Shown here piece after piece: positions 15,932-24,057 of a DNA stretch of 35,115 bases. Origin of the DNA: Candidatus Peregrinibacteria bacterium (GTDB lineage: Bacteria > Patescibacteriota > Gracilibacteria > UM-FILTER-43-11 > JACRIE01); NCBI GenBank assembly GCA_016220165.1, contig JACRIE010000071.1:1-35115 (forward strand), in the 5' to 3' direction. Numbering within the stretch: position 1 is the first letter of the stretch; every line of letters starts with the position of its first letter. The notes below the pieces were generated by a model, which saw nothing but the letters and a program-made list of their open reading frames with translations, made no database searches and was not told where the DNA came from. Made by a program: the position numbers and the translations under genes.

Positions 15932-15937
15932 TAAAAT
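15932..15937 (+). promoter_or_regulatory. extended -10 box seven bases before a start codon (leaderless)
   Basis: TGGTAAAAT has an extended -10 (TGN then TAAAAT). The lipoprotein ATG at 15945 is seven bases downstream, where transcription should begin. No good -35 box is seen, as is common with extended -10 promoters. Confidence 0.45.
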
Positions 15938-15944
15938 ATCTGCG

Positions 15945-16733
15945 ATGATTTATAAGCGGTTTATTTCTATTGGCTTAATAGCGGTCATAATCCTCATTTT
16001 AGGAGGATGCGGAAGTCCGGATGATTCCGGGCCCATTCTTTATCCGGGAGCGCCAAAAGTGCTTTCAATCGTTCCTGAAACCAGCCCAAAAACGGCATTG
16101 ATTTTGCCGGATCAGGTTATCACAATCCGTTTTGATAGGCCCATGAAACAGACCGTGGGGGATTATTTTAAAATCACGCCTTCGGTGTCAGGAAAAACCC
16201 AATGGGTTAGCCGTAATACGCTTCAATTCATTCCCGAGGCGTGGCCCATGGCGACCTCATTTCAGATCGAACTTCCCGCGGGGATTATTTCCCGGGACGG
16301 CAAAGCGACGGAAGAGGCGACCTCCTTTCAGCTGGAAACCCCGGAGCCGCGGGTCGTGAAAGTGAGGCCCGTCCCGGACAAGCCTCTGTCGATCGATGCA
16401 GCGCTCACGGTTTATTTCAATCAGCCCATGGATCTGGGCGCGATTCAGCCGGGGAACAACGTCCAACTGTTCCCCTCCAACGACCTCGACAGCCGGCAGC
16501 GCATCCGGAAAGACGGTTTTTATAACGTCGAGGCGGTGTACGGCAAAAACGAGGCAGGCGAGGACGATTATTCGGTTCTGGTCCTGAAGCCGACCTTCCC
16601 TTATCAGAAAGATCGCTCCTACCGCCTCGTCGTTAAAAAGGGGCTTAAGGGCGTCGCGGCGCTCCCAGGAAAGGAGTATGGAATGAAGGGCCTGGAAAAC
16701 GATTTTGAATGGAAATTTAAAACGGAAAAGTAG
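15945..16733 (+). CDS. lipoprotein with Ig-like (Big_5/macroglobulin-type) domains
   Basis: 263 residues from the ATG at 15945. This start gives a clean lipoprotein signal with lipobox LGGC at 19-22; an upstream ATG at 15909 only adds a Lys-rich tail and lies upstream of the likely promoter. Two beta-sandwich units follow, each with the 'F(D/N)xPM' phrase seen in bacterial Ig-like and alpha-2-macroglobulin N-terminal domains: ITIRFDRPMKQ (about 63) and LTVYFNQPMDLG (about 155), plus FIPEAWPMATSFQIELP. It would sit on the outer face of the membrane. No catalytic residues are recognised. Confidence 0.75.
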   Translation: MIYKRFISIGLIAVIILILGGCGSPDDSGPILYPGAPKVLSIVPETSPKTALILPDQVITIRFDRPMKQTVGDYFKITPSVSGKTQWVSRNTLQFIPEAWPMATSFQIELPAGIISRDGKATEEATSFQLETPEPRVVKVRPVPDKPLSIDAALTVYFNQPMDLGAIQPGNNVQLFPSNDLDSRQRIRKDGFYNVEAVYGKNEAGEDDYSVLVLKPTFPYQKDRSYRLVVKKGLKGVAALPGKEYGMKGLENDFEWKFKTEK

Positions 16734-16768
16734 CCTGTTTTTTTTGGTGCCTGTAATTTAAAATTCTT

Positions 16769-19414
16769 ATGGATCTCAATCGTTTTACTATCAAATCCGC
16801 AGAGGCGATTTCGTCGACTCAGGCCATGGCGCAAAAGTTGAAGCATGGCCAGGCGGAAGCGGTTCATCTACTCTTAGCGCTTTTGGCGCAAGAGGAGGGC
16901 CTTGTGCGGCCGACGCTTGAGAAACTGAACGTCAGTTTGCCTGTGCTCGAGGCCGCGCTCAAGGCCAAGCTCACCACGCTTCCTCGCGTGACGGGCGGGC
17001 AGCTGACGGCGTCGGTGGAATTGGGCCGCGTGCTCGAGGCAGCGGAACGGGAAGCGCAGACCATGAACGACGAATATGTCTCGACCGAGCATCTGCTGTT
17101 GGCCATCGCGCGTGAAACGAAACTGATCCCCGTGCGCTACGACGACGTGCTAAAAATAATGCAGGAGCTTCGCGGGTCGCATCGGGTGACGGACCAGTCG
17201 CCGGAAGTCAAATACCAGGCGCTCCAGAAATACACCCAGGACCTCACGGCACAGGCGCGTGCGGGCAAACTGGATCCCATCATCGGCCGCGACGAAGAGA
17301 TTCGCCGGACCATGCAGATCCTGGCGCGGCGCACCAAAAATAATCCCGTGCTCGTGGGCGAACCGGGCACGGGCAAAACCGCGATCGCGGAAGGTCTGGC
17401 CCAGCGGATCATAAAGGGCGATGTTCCTGATACGCTCAGGAATAAAAAGGTGTTGATGATGGATCTGGGCGCTTTGATCGCGGGCACTAAATATCGCGGC
17501 GAATTCGAAGACCGTCTTAAGGCTGTTTTGCAGGAAATTGAAGCGGCCGAAGGAGCTATCATTCTCTTCATCGACGAACTGCACACGATCGTGGGCGCGG
17601 GCGCGTCCGAAGGCGCCATGGACGCCTCCAATCTCCTAAAGCCAGCGCTGGCCCGCGGCCGGCTGCACGCGATCGGTGCCACAACGATTAAGGAATATCG
17701 CAAACACATTGAAAAAGACGCGGCCCTGGAGCGCCGTTTCCAACCCGTGTTGGTGAATGAGCCCACGCCCGAAGATACGATTTCGATCCTGCGCGGCATT
17801 AAAGAAAAATACGAAGTCCACCACGGGGTGCGCATTACGGACGCGGCGATTGTGGCCGCTGTCACTTTGTCCACTCGTTACATCGGCGATCGATTTTTAC
17901 CGGATAAAGCCATCGATTTGATTGATGAGGCTACATCTTCTTTAAAAATGGAGATTGAAAGCAAGCCTGTGGAAATCGATCAGCTCCATCGTAAGATTAT
18001 GCAGTTGGAGATCGAGCGCGAGGCTTTAAAAAAGGAAGCGGATGCGGATTCCAAAAAGCGCCTTGAAAAAATTGTGAAAGAGCTCGAAGAGTTAAAGGAG
18101 AAATCCAAGGCTTTTGAAGTAAAATGGCAGGATGAAAAGTCTGTGATCGATCGCCTTCGAAAAGCAAAAGAGGGGATCGATAAGCTCAAGAGCGAGGCGG
18201 ATCGCTATGAACGTCAGGGCGACCTTCAAAAGGTGGCCGAGATCCGCTACGGCAAACTGCCCGAACTCCAGAAACAGCTCGAAAAGGAGATGGAAGTTCT
18301 TAAGAAAAAACAAGGCAAGCACTCAATCCTCAAAGAAGAAGTGACGGAAGAAGATATCGCCGCGGTGGTGTCGCGCTGGACAGGCGTTCCGGTCTCCAAA
18401 ATGCTGGAAACCGAAACTCAGAAGTTAGCGCATATGGAAGCGGAACTCGGCAAGCGGGTGATCGGCCAAAAGCAGGCCATCCGTTCGGTCAGCGACGCGG
18501 TGCGTCGCGCCCGTTCGGGCATCGGCGACCCGAACCGTCCCATGGGTTCCTTTATCTTTATGGGTCCCACGGGCGTGGGCAAGACCGAGCTCGCCAAGGC
18601 TTTGGCGGAGTTCATGTTCAGCGACGAAAAGGCCGTGATCCGCATCGACATGAGCGAATACATAGAGCGCCATGCCGTGGCGCGCCTCATCGGCGCGCCT
18701 CCGGGATATGTGGGCTACGAAGAAGGCGGCCAGCTGACCGAAGCCGTGCGCCGCAAACCCTATTCCGTGGTGCTCTTTGACGAGATCGAAAAGGCGCACT
18801 CGGAGGTGTTCAACATCCTCCTCCAAGTCCTGGACGAAGGCCGGCTCACGGACAGTAAAGGCCGCACCGTGAACTTCAAGAACACGCTGATCATAATGAC
18901 CAGCAACTTGGCTACGGACGTGATTCAAAAATACGCGCAGGAGGCTTTTTCGGAAGAAATAACCGTGGCGAAATTGGAGAAAGACGAAACCAAACAAAAA
19001 CAGGCGTACGACAAAGCCCGCTCCCAAATGATCGCCGAAGTTCAAGCCATCCTTCGCGCTAAATTCAAGCCCGAATTTTTGAATCGCATTGACGAGACCA
19101 TTATCTTTGAAAGCCTCACCTTTGCCGAAATCCAGCAAATTGTGGACATTCAGATCGCTCATCTTGAAAGGCGCCTGGCTGACCGCAAACTGACGATCAA
19201 GGTATCCAAGAAAGCCAAAGAGACTCTGGCGCGCAACGGCTACGATCCGCTCTACGGCGCCCGACCGCTCAAACGCCTGATTCAGCAGTCGATCGAGAAC
19301 CCGCTCGCCATGAAACTGATCGACGGCACACTCAAAGAGGGCGCGGAGGTGAAGGTGGACGTTTCAACAGGCTCAACAGGGGCTGAGAAGGGAGGGGAGA
19401 TAAAGGTGGGGTGA
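16769..19414 (+). CDS. clpB: ATP-dependent chaperone ClpB
   Basis: 881 residues with the full domain set. The N-domain covers about 1-145. AAA-1 has Walker A GEPGTGKT (near 197), Walker [10 protein letters not shown] and pore loop KYRGEFE. A long coiled-coil middle domain runs from about 400 to 530. AAA-2 has Walker [15 protein letters not shown] (near 597), pore loop GYVGYEEGG, and Walker [11 protein letters not shown]. The middle domain marks it as the ClpB disaggregase, not ClpA or ClpC. It works with DnaK, which is not in the window. The ATG is not preceded by a Shine-Dalgarno or an obvious CIRCE element. The extreme C-terminus is Gly/Lys-rich. Confidence 0.97.
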   Translation: MDLNRFTIKSAEAISSTQAMAQKLKHGQAEAVHLLLALLAQEEGLVRPTLEKLNVSLPVLEAALKAKLTTLPRVTGGQLTASVELGRVLEAAEREAQTMNDEYVSTEHLLLAIARETKLIPVRYDDVLKIMQELRGSHRVTDQSPEVKYQALQKYTQDLTAQARAGKLDPIIGRDEEIRRTMQILARRTKNNPVLVGEPGTGKTAIAEGLAQRIIKGDVPDTLRNKKVLMMDLGALIAGTKYRGEFEDRLKAVLQEIEAAEGAIILFIDELHTIVGAGASEGAMDASNLLKPALARGRLHAIGATTIKEYRKHIEKDAALERRFQPVLVNEPTPEDTISILRGIKEKYEVHHGVRITDAAIVAAVTLSTRYIGDRFLPDKAIDLIDEATSSLKMEIESKPVEIDQLHRKIMQLEIEREALKKEADADSKKRLEKIVKELEELKEKSKAFEVKWQDEKSVIDRLRKAKEGIDKLKSEADRYERQGDLQKVAEIRYGKLPELQKQLEKEMEVLKKKQGKHSILKEEVTEEDIAAVVSRWTGVPVSKMLETETQKLAHMEAELGKRVIGQKQAIRSVSDAVRRARSGIGDPNRPMGSFIFMGPTGVGKTELAKALAEFMFSDEKAVIRIDMSEYIERHAVARLIGAPPGYVGYEEGGQLTEAVRRKPYSVVLFDEIEKAHSEVFNILLQVLDEGRLTDSKGRTVNFKNTLIIMTSNLATDVIQKYAQEAFSEEITVAKLEKDETKQKQAYDKARSQMIAEVQAILRAKFKPEFLNRIDETIIFESLTFAEIQQIVDIQIAHLERRLADRKLTIKVSKKAKETLARNGYDPLYGARPLKRLIQQSIENPLAMKLIDGTLKEGAEVKVDVSTGSTGAEKGGEIKVG

Positions 19415-19415
19415 C

Positions 19416-19631
19416 GAGTTTCCCTTGATTTCCGAAGCCTTTTTGGATGACCTTGAGGCTGGCCTAAAGAAGTCTTCCCTGTATTCTGAATGAATTTTAT
19501 GCGATGAGCTTCTTGAGCCTAAGGATAACTTTATCTATAGTTTTCGGATCGACCAGAAATATCGCGCCCTCTTTTATGTTCATGAGGGCGATTTTATCGA
19601 AGTGATTGCCTTTACGAACCATTATCGATGA
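19416..19631 (+). pseudogene. RelE/HigB-like toxin remnant with in-frame TGA
   Basis: Directly after clpB one frame reads EAFLDDLEAGLKKSSLYSE, meets TGA at 19491-19493, then continues in the same frame with LLEPKDNFIYSFRIDQKYRALF and FIEVIAFTNHYR to a TGA at 19629. The second half matches the C-terminal strands of RelE/ParE-superfamily toxins (YSFRI..KYRALF..IEVIAFTNH). The first half fits their N-terminal helix. The piece between is too short, so part is also deleted. No start codon fits well and no antitoxin gene is adjacent. UGA recoding is unlikely because UGA ends neighbouring genes. Confidence 0.6.
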
Positions 19632-19687
19632 AGTGGATTTCCTTTCGGGTGGACAGAGGTTTGTTTTTCTGAAAAATCGATTTTCTG

Positions 19688-19693
19688 TTGACA
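19688..19693 (+). promoter_or_regulatory. consensus -35 box upstream of the exported two-module protein
   Basis: A perfect TTGACA lies 55 bases before the ATG at 19748. TATACC (19709) is a possible -10 with a short 15-base spacer. The TTG inside this box opens a longer reading frame, but that is better read as promoter than as a start codon. Confidence 0.35.
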
Positions 19694-19747
19694 TTTATAT
19701 CGTTTTATTATACCGTTTATCTAGTTTTTATCCCTCTTCCTTATTTT

Positions 19748-21775
19748 ATGCGTCCTTTTTTGTCTTTGGTTGTCGTCGCCGTTTTTTTTATTTCCCCTCT
19801 CATCTCCACGGTTTCCGCGGATTTTTGGGCGGGGCCGCTGTCGATCCAGAACGGCCAGCTCTATTTCAGTCGCGGCACGCTTCTCGGCAAGGTGACGACC
19901 TGCAATAGCAATCGATACGAACCGATCGGATACACGCTGACGGTTGAAAATACTTCCATCGATCAGACGTATTCGCGCAAGTTGTTGGCCCCTGAGAACG
20001 CCTGCTCAACCGTGGACCTGACCTTCACGCGTGATTTTTATACCGCGAGCCGCATGGGCGACACCATCCGCATGTCCCTCAAACTCTCCGGCGATGCGGC
20101 CCAATACAACGGTCTTTACACTGGCGTTTATTATTCTTCCGTCGTCCAGGAACACCTGACTGCCTATTCCCAGAGCAAAACCGCGGTTCGGCAACCGGAG
20201 TCTTCCCGGCCGGCTTCTATCAACCCGCCTGCGTCTGTTCAGCCTGTTCCGGTTATTCCTCCAACTAAAAAAAAGTTGCCTGGCATCCCCCCTAAGCAAT
20301 CGGTCAGACCTCAGGTTCAAGCGATCCTTGCCACGGCCGCCAATTCCTTCTACACCATCCGCGGCAAAGTGTCTTTTGACGGCATCAGTCCCGCCGCAAA
20401 TACCCCCGTTAGTATCGTGGACGGCTCCGGCCAAACGGTCACTCAAACCTACACGGATCGCGACGGCCGATACACGTTTACCGACGTCACGCTTTCCTAC
20501 CGTGGAACTTACCGCGTGACGACCGAGGTCGTCAATTACTCCCAGGTGAGCAAATCGATTGACATGCGATTGAATCCCCAGACAGTCAATTTCAATCTTC
20601 AGTTCACCCAGCGGGTTGATTTTTCCTACCGCTATCTGCCCGAAGGCGACCGTTTTTTTGACAACCTTTCTTATATGAGCGAGGGGTCGGCCTCTCTGTA
20701 TGTCGGCGCCGATACCACGTCCACGGGATTCGATTTCGAATCGCGATCGGTTACGGATCGCGCCCGCGCCGTTTTTTATTTTTTTATCGGTTCCGGCGGA
20801 AATGATTTGTCGATTTACACGACCCGTCAGGACTCCGGCGCCATCGATCTGGGCGAAGCCCCGATCACGGCCGTCCGTTACGCGCCCTATGGCGGCTACC
20901 TTCAGGCTCCGACCCGAGATCATCCCCAGACGATCACCGAAGGCGACAACTACGCCATTTACGACAAGATCAACGACACGTATGCCGTGATCCATATCAA
21001 CCAGATCACCGCCGCTAAAAACGTTGTGCTTCCTTCTTTTCCCACAAATCCTTATTACAATAATTCCGCCCATTATAGCCCGAACCGGGATTACACGATC
21101 CACGGCCGGGTCGTAGACGAGGATGGCCGAGGGGTGAGTGATATTCGCGTTCGCGTGGCGACTTCGGATCTGTCCCAGGTGGCCGGAATCACCACCACCA
21201 ACGCGTATGGCGATTACGATTTTTCCCGTCTTTCTCTTTATTCGGATTTTTCTTATTTGGTTCAGGTGAACGACGGCAACGTCAATCATGGCGCTCAATC
21301 TTTTTCCGATTCACAGGCTGTCCTTAAAGAGGTCGCCAATCAGGTGTTCACTTTCACATTACGCGCCCCCCGCCAGATTGATTTTTTATTTAAATACAAC
21401 TTGTCCGGCACTCGGACGTTTGATTCCAATGACTATTATTCCACGGGTTCCGCGAGCGTGACGACGTACAATCCCTATGCGGTTACGTCCGGTTTTAATT
21501 TCATCACTAATACGGCCATGGGTGTTGCCGGAGGCGCCTTTTACGCCTTTATGGACTCAAACACGGGTAAGCTAAAATTATATGCGAATAACGTGGGTCA
21601 GGGCGGCGTGATCGACCTTGGCATCGGTTCTATCGATTATGTCCGGAGCGTTCCGGGCGGCATCTACGACCGTTTCGGCGTGGAGGTGCAGGAAGGCCAT
21701 AATTACGCGATCTACGATCAGGCGAACGGCGAATATGCGGTGATCCACATCGATCGGATCACGCTGCAGCGATAA
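19748..21775 (+). CDS. exported protein with two carboxypeptidase-regulatory-like modules
   Basis: 675 residues from the ATG at 19748, chosen because it begins a clean signal peptide (RPFLSLVVVAVFFISPLISTVSA). An N-terminal beta domain (about 25-145) is followed by a Pro-rich linker (about 150-195). Then come two copies of one module, each starting with a CarboxypepD_reg-like fold (YTIRGKVSFDG near 215; YTIHGRVVDEDGRGV near 455). Each ends with a domain closing on the same phrase (NYAIYDKINDTYAVIHINQIT; NYAIYDQANGEYAVIHIDRIT). This is an internal duplication of some 230 residues. The ending phrase is unfamiliar to me. A surface role is likely. Confidence 0.78.
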   Translation: MRPFLSLVVVAVFFISPLISTVSADFWAGPLSIQNGQLYFSRGTLLGKVTTCNSNRYEPIGYTLTVENTSIDQTYSRKLLAPENACSTVDLTFTRDFYTASRMGDTIRMSLKLSGDAAQYNGLYTGVYYSSVVQEHLTAYSQSKTAVRQPESSRPASINPPASVQPVPVIPPTKKKLPGIPPKQSVRPQVQAILATAANSFYTIRGKVSFDGISPAANTPVSIVDGSGQTVTQTYTDRDGRYTFTDVTLSYRGTYRVTTEVVNYSQVSKSIDMRLNPQTVNFNLQFTQRVDFSYRYLPEGDRFFDNLSYMSEGSASLYVGADTTSTGFDFESRSVTDRARAVFYFFIGSGGNDLSIYTTRQDSGAIDLGEAPITAVRYAPYGGYLQAPTRDHPQTITEGDNYAIYDKINDTYAVIHINQITAAKNVVLPSFPTNPYYNNSAHYSPNRDYTIHGRVVDEDGRGVSDIRVRVATSDLSQVAGITTTNAYGDYDFSRLSLYSDFSYLVQVNDGNVNHGAQSFSDSQAVLKEVANQVFTFTLRAPRQIDFLFKYNLSGTRTFDSNDYYSTGSASVTTYNPYAVTSGFNFITNTAMGVAGGAFYAFMDSNTGKLKLYANNVGQGGVIDLGIGSIDYVRSVPGGIYDRFGVEVQEGHNYAIYDQANGEYAVIHIDRITLQR

Positions 21776-21785
21776 TCGTGTTTTC

Positions 21786-21814
21786 TTGAGTTTTTTCAAT
21801 GAACCCGCTACACT
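21786..21814 (+). promoter_or_regulatory. promoter of tRNA-His
   Basis: TTGAGT (21786-21791), a 17-base spacer, then TACACT (21809-21814). Transcription would start about 40 bases before the mature tRNA. Confidence 0.5.
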
Positions 21815-21858
21815 ACGTTCGTTTTTAGACGTGTGGCGGAAAAAGTGCAATGACTTAC

Positions 21859-21936
21859 GGCGGACTTAGCTCAGTTGGTTAGAGCGCCAGATTGTGGCTC
21901 TGGAGGTCATGGGTTCGACCCCCATAGTTCGCCCCA
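21859..21936 (+). tRNA. tRNA-His (anticodon GTG)
   Basis: The acceptor stem GCGGACT pairs with AGTTCGC, with a G at position -1 and C73, the hallmark of tRNA-His. The anticodon arm is CCAGA TTGTGGC TCTGG (GTG). The T arm is ATGGGTTCGACCCCCAT, and CCA is encoded. Coordinates include G-1 and CCA. Confidence 0.96.
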
Positions 21937-21989
21937 GTCCGAGAAAGGAAACCTTTTCTTGTCCTTTTTTAATATTTAATTTTTGAATT

Positions 21990-23382
21990 ATGCCCGAACT
22001 AAAAGATTTTGAAGGGTTTGATGCTGCATTTGCTGATGCCGTGGTTGGTGTGGATACATTGTTTGGCGGAAATGTCGGATCTGAAAGCGGCGGAGATCAT
22101 TTTATTGCAGATACTTATCCTACGACCGAGGCTACTCTTCCTCCGTCATATCATGATCCCCGCGCGCAGACTTTGCGGGAAAGGGGTGGGGCGCAGGCTG
22201 GGCAAGATGCTGAGCTCGTGGAAAAATATATCAAAGATTATGGACCTTTAGAGGTTCGTGGCCATCTTTTGGAAGCTTTGGGTTCCGGAGCCCCTGCGTC
22301 TCGCCGTGATTTTGTTGATCATATGGGCGGAGGCCCTGGAAGTCATGGCGCGAACAGCGCTAGCGACCAGTAAAGGCGAACCTCTTCCTCTTTATGCAGA
22401 TCGTTATCGCGCCGTGGCCCGACATGATCCTGCTGTGACTGATACTACTGAACTCCGCGCTTTATTGACGGATCGTTTGAATGTGGCGGGTTTCCCTGTG
22501 ACGACGAGCCGGACGCTCCGGGAGGCTTGTCAGGCCTGGGAACACAATCGCGGTTTTGTCTCTGTGGAGCATTTTGCCTAGGAAGTGGAGCGAACCCGTC
22601 AGAGCCTCATGGCGCTCCTGCGCCAGAATATGTTTGCCTATGCCGATTTTGATTTACCGGGATACGATCCTCATTTGGCGGATGTGGCATTTGACGGTTC
22701 AAGGTTTAGGACTCTTACCAATGTTTCTTTTACAGGATCGAGCGCTTACCGGGGCGGCGTTAAACCGGATGGGACTCCGGCTCTGGACGGGCTGATTGAA
22801 TACAACACCGATCATCCGATGTCGAAACCCGCCATGCTCGGCTTCATTGCCCATGAGATCATCGCTCACTATGTGGATTCGGTTATGTCTGATCTTCGGT
22901 GGCGCGCCGGACAATTAGGGGCCGAAGGAGCGGTGCATACTATGTGCACCGCTGAAACGGCCGCGCGCGAAGGAGTGGCTCAAAATGCTTTGGATTTAAT
23001 TTATGGCGGCAAGGAGCAGGATGTTGTGGACGCGCCAGGGGAAGATCAGCGTATTCAGGCTGTTCTGGAGCGTTTGCAGGATGCAGGTAAAAATAATGCT
23101 TCTATTCTTTTTCAAATGCAGGGCGTGAGTTCTGATGAGCTCCGGAGACATCTGGAGACTGATTGTGTTCTTCCCGATCCTTACGTCCGAAAACTTTCCG
23201 GCGCTTGGGCTCAACATCCTATTATGGGATCTATGTACGGGCCTGCCTATCAGACAGGGTATCACGTTGTTCGCGCAGCCATTGATCGACATGGCCCTTA
23301 TCGGACTATGGAAGCCGCGTTGCATAAGTATGGTTATACAGATCTTGCCACGTTTCCGGAGGTATTGAAAAAGGCGGCGTGA
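21990..23382 (+). pseudogene. putative zinc metallopeptidase, broken by a frameshift and an in-frame TAG
   Basis: Three pieces form one gene. Piece 1 (21990 to about 22340) is a Gly/Asp-rich N-terminal region with LVEKYIKDYGPLEVRGHLLEALG. The frame then shifts near 22325-22345, and piece 2 continues as EALEVMARTALATSKGEPLPLYADRYRAVARHD up to TAG at 22579-22581. The same frame resumes at once as EVERTRQSLMALLRQ. Piece 3 carries a likely metal site, FIAHEIIAHYVDSVMSD, followed by a downstream REGVAQ. The HExxxH plus later Glu-Gly pattern resembles DUF885/DUF1704-type peptidases, but I cannot name the family. Without both lesions it would be about 460 residues. Confidence 0.65.
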
Positions 23383-23390
23383 TGGAATTC

Positions 23391-23426
23391 TTGACGGCCT
23401 TACTCAATGTACGCTATAATGTACAT
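23391..23426 (+). promoter_or_regulatory. toxin-antitoxin promoter with overlapping candidate operator
   Basis: TTGACG (23391-23396), an 18-base spacer, then TATAAT (23415-23420). The -10 box is flanked by direct repeats of ATGTAC, and an 8-bp palindrome ATGTACAT (23419-23426) overlaps it. Antitoxins of the Phd type usually bind such palindromes to repress their own operon, so this is the likely operator. Confidence 0.6.
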
Positions 23427-23449
23427 AGGTTAATTCTCAATTTTTAATT

Positions 23450-23725
23450 ATGGGCATCATGCTTTCCGCCACCAAGGCCAGAAAAAATTTTTTCAAACTG
23501 ATCGAGCGGGCGAGCCGGCCTGCTTCTCCGGTCACGATTACCGTGGACGGCGAGGCCAAGGTGGTTATGATGTCCGCCGAGGAATTCGAGGGCTGGATGG
23601 AAACGCTGGAGATTATGTCCGATCCTGAGCTGGTGAAGGGGATTAAAGAGGCCGAAGAATCCTATAAGCGGGGTGAAAAAACCTATACACTTGAAGAGAT
23701 TAAAAAAGAGCTTAATTTGAATTGA
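23450..23725 (+). CDS. Phd/YefM-family antitoxin
   Basis: 91 residues. The N-terminal DNA-binding fold begins MLSATKARKNFFKLIERAS, then ASPVTITVDGEAKVVMMSAEEFEGWMETLEIM, the family core. The C-terminal half (PELVKGIKEAEESYKRGEKTYTLEEIKKEL) is the helical toxin-binding tail. A second Met at residue 4 is an alternative start. It is followed after one base by the toxin gene, and its operator-like palindrome lies just upstream. Confidence 0.9.
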   Translation: MGIMLSATKARKNFFKLIERASRPASPVTITVDGEAKVVMMSAEEFEGWMETLEIMSDPELVKGIKEAEESYKRGEKTYTLEEIKKELNLN

Positions 23726-23726
23726 T

Positions 23727-23975
23727 ATGTATCGGATTGAAATCGAGAAGCCCGCGCGAAAACGGTTGGCAAGAATTCCGCGAAAATTCCAGTATAAGAT
23801 TGTAGCAGCCATTGAATCGTTGTCATACAACCCGTTCCTTGGTAAAAAGTTAGAGGGTGACTTTGAGGGTAAATATTCGTTGCGGGTTTGGCCTTATCGT
23901 GTGATTTATCAAGTTTTTAAGAAAGAGATTCTTATTCTTGTCCTTGATATCGGTCACCGGCAGGGGATTTATTAG
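23727..23975 (+). CDS. RelE/ParE-superfamily toxin
   Basis: 82 residues: MYRIEIEKPARKRLARIPRKFQYKIVAAIESL, then NPFLGKKLEGDFEGKYSLRVWPYRVIYQVFKKEILILVLDIGHRQGIY. This is the compact RelE fold with the basic helix, YSLRVWPYRVIYQV strands and a C-terminal GHRQGIY. RelE members cleave mRNA in the ribosome and ParE members poison gyrase. The GHR..IY ending and Phd-type partner favour RelE. It starts one base after the antitoxin stop and looks intact. Confidence 0.9.
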   Translation: MYRIEIEKPARKRLARIPRKFQYKIVAAIESLSYNPFLGKKLEGDFEGKYSLRVWPYRVIYQVFKKEILILVLDIGHRQGIY

Positions 23976-23981
23976 GAATCA

Positions 23982-24050
23982 GATTACAGGAATGAGCTTG
24001 TAGCTTGTAGCTTGTAGACCTTATAATTCTACAAGCTAATTCCTACAATC
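23982..24050. repeat. heptad-repeat hairpin (AGCTTGT units) before leuS
   Basis: The left arm has GATTACAGGAAT then AGCTTGT three times in tandem (7-base period) and AG. The right arm is CTACAAGCTAATTCCTACAATC from 24029. The outer GATT..AGGAAT also pairs, so the stem is interrupted only by the extra units on the left. It lies between the toxin stop and the leuS ATG (same strand) and could act as a terminator or leader stem. Confidence 0.8.
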
Positions 24051-24057
24051 TATTTTT

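Noticed and set aside
17137-17874. A 245-residue minus-strand frame opposite clpB
   Set aside because: Antisense of conserved AAA-1 coding sequence.
19497-19694. Minus-strand 65-residue frame after clpB
   Set aside because: The plus strand at the same place encodes a recognisable toxin C-terminus; the minus frame has no family look.
19688-19747. TTG start at 19688 for the exported protein
   Set aside because: It coincides with a consensus -35 box and puts 20 extra hydrophobic residues before a clean signal peptide starting at 19748.
20006-21298. A 430-residue minus-strand frame opposite the two-module exported protein
   Set aside because: Ile/Val/Gly/Asp-rich antisense of a strongly biased gene with a good signal peptide and repeats on the plus strand; no recognisable motif.
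19491-22581. Recoding of UGA or UAG to explain the in-frame stops at 19491 and 22579
   Set aside because: UGA ends clpB, leuS, rsmI and others at family-consistent places, and no intact housekeeping gene has internal TGA or TAG. Decay or sequence error is simpler.
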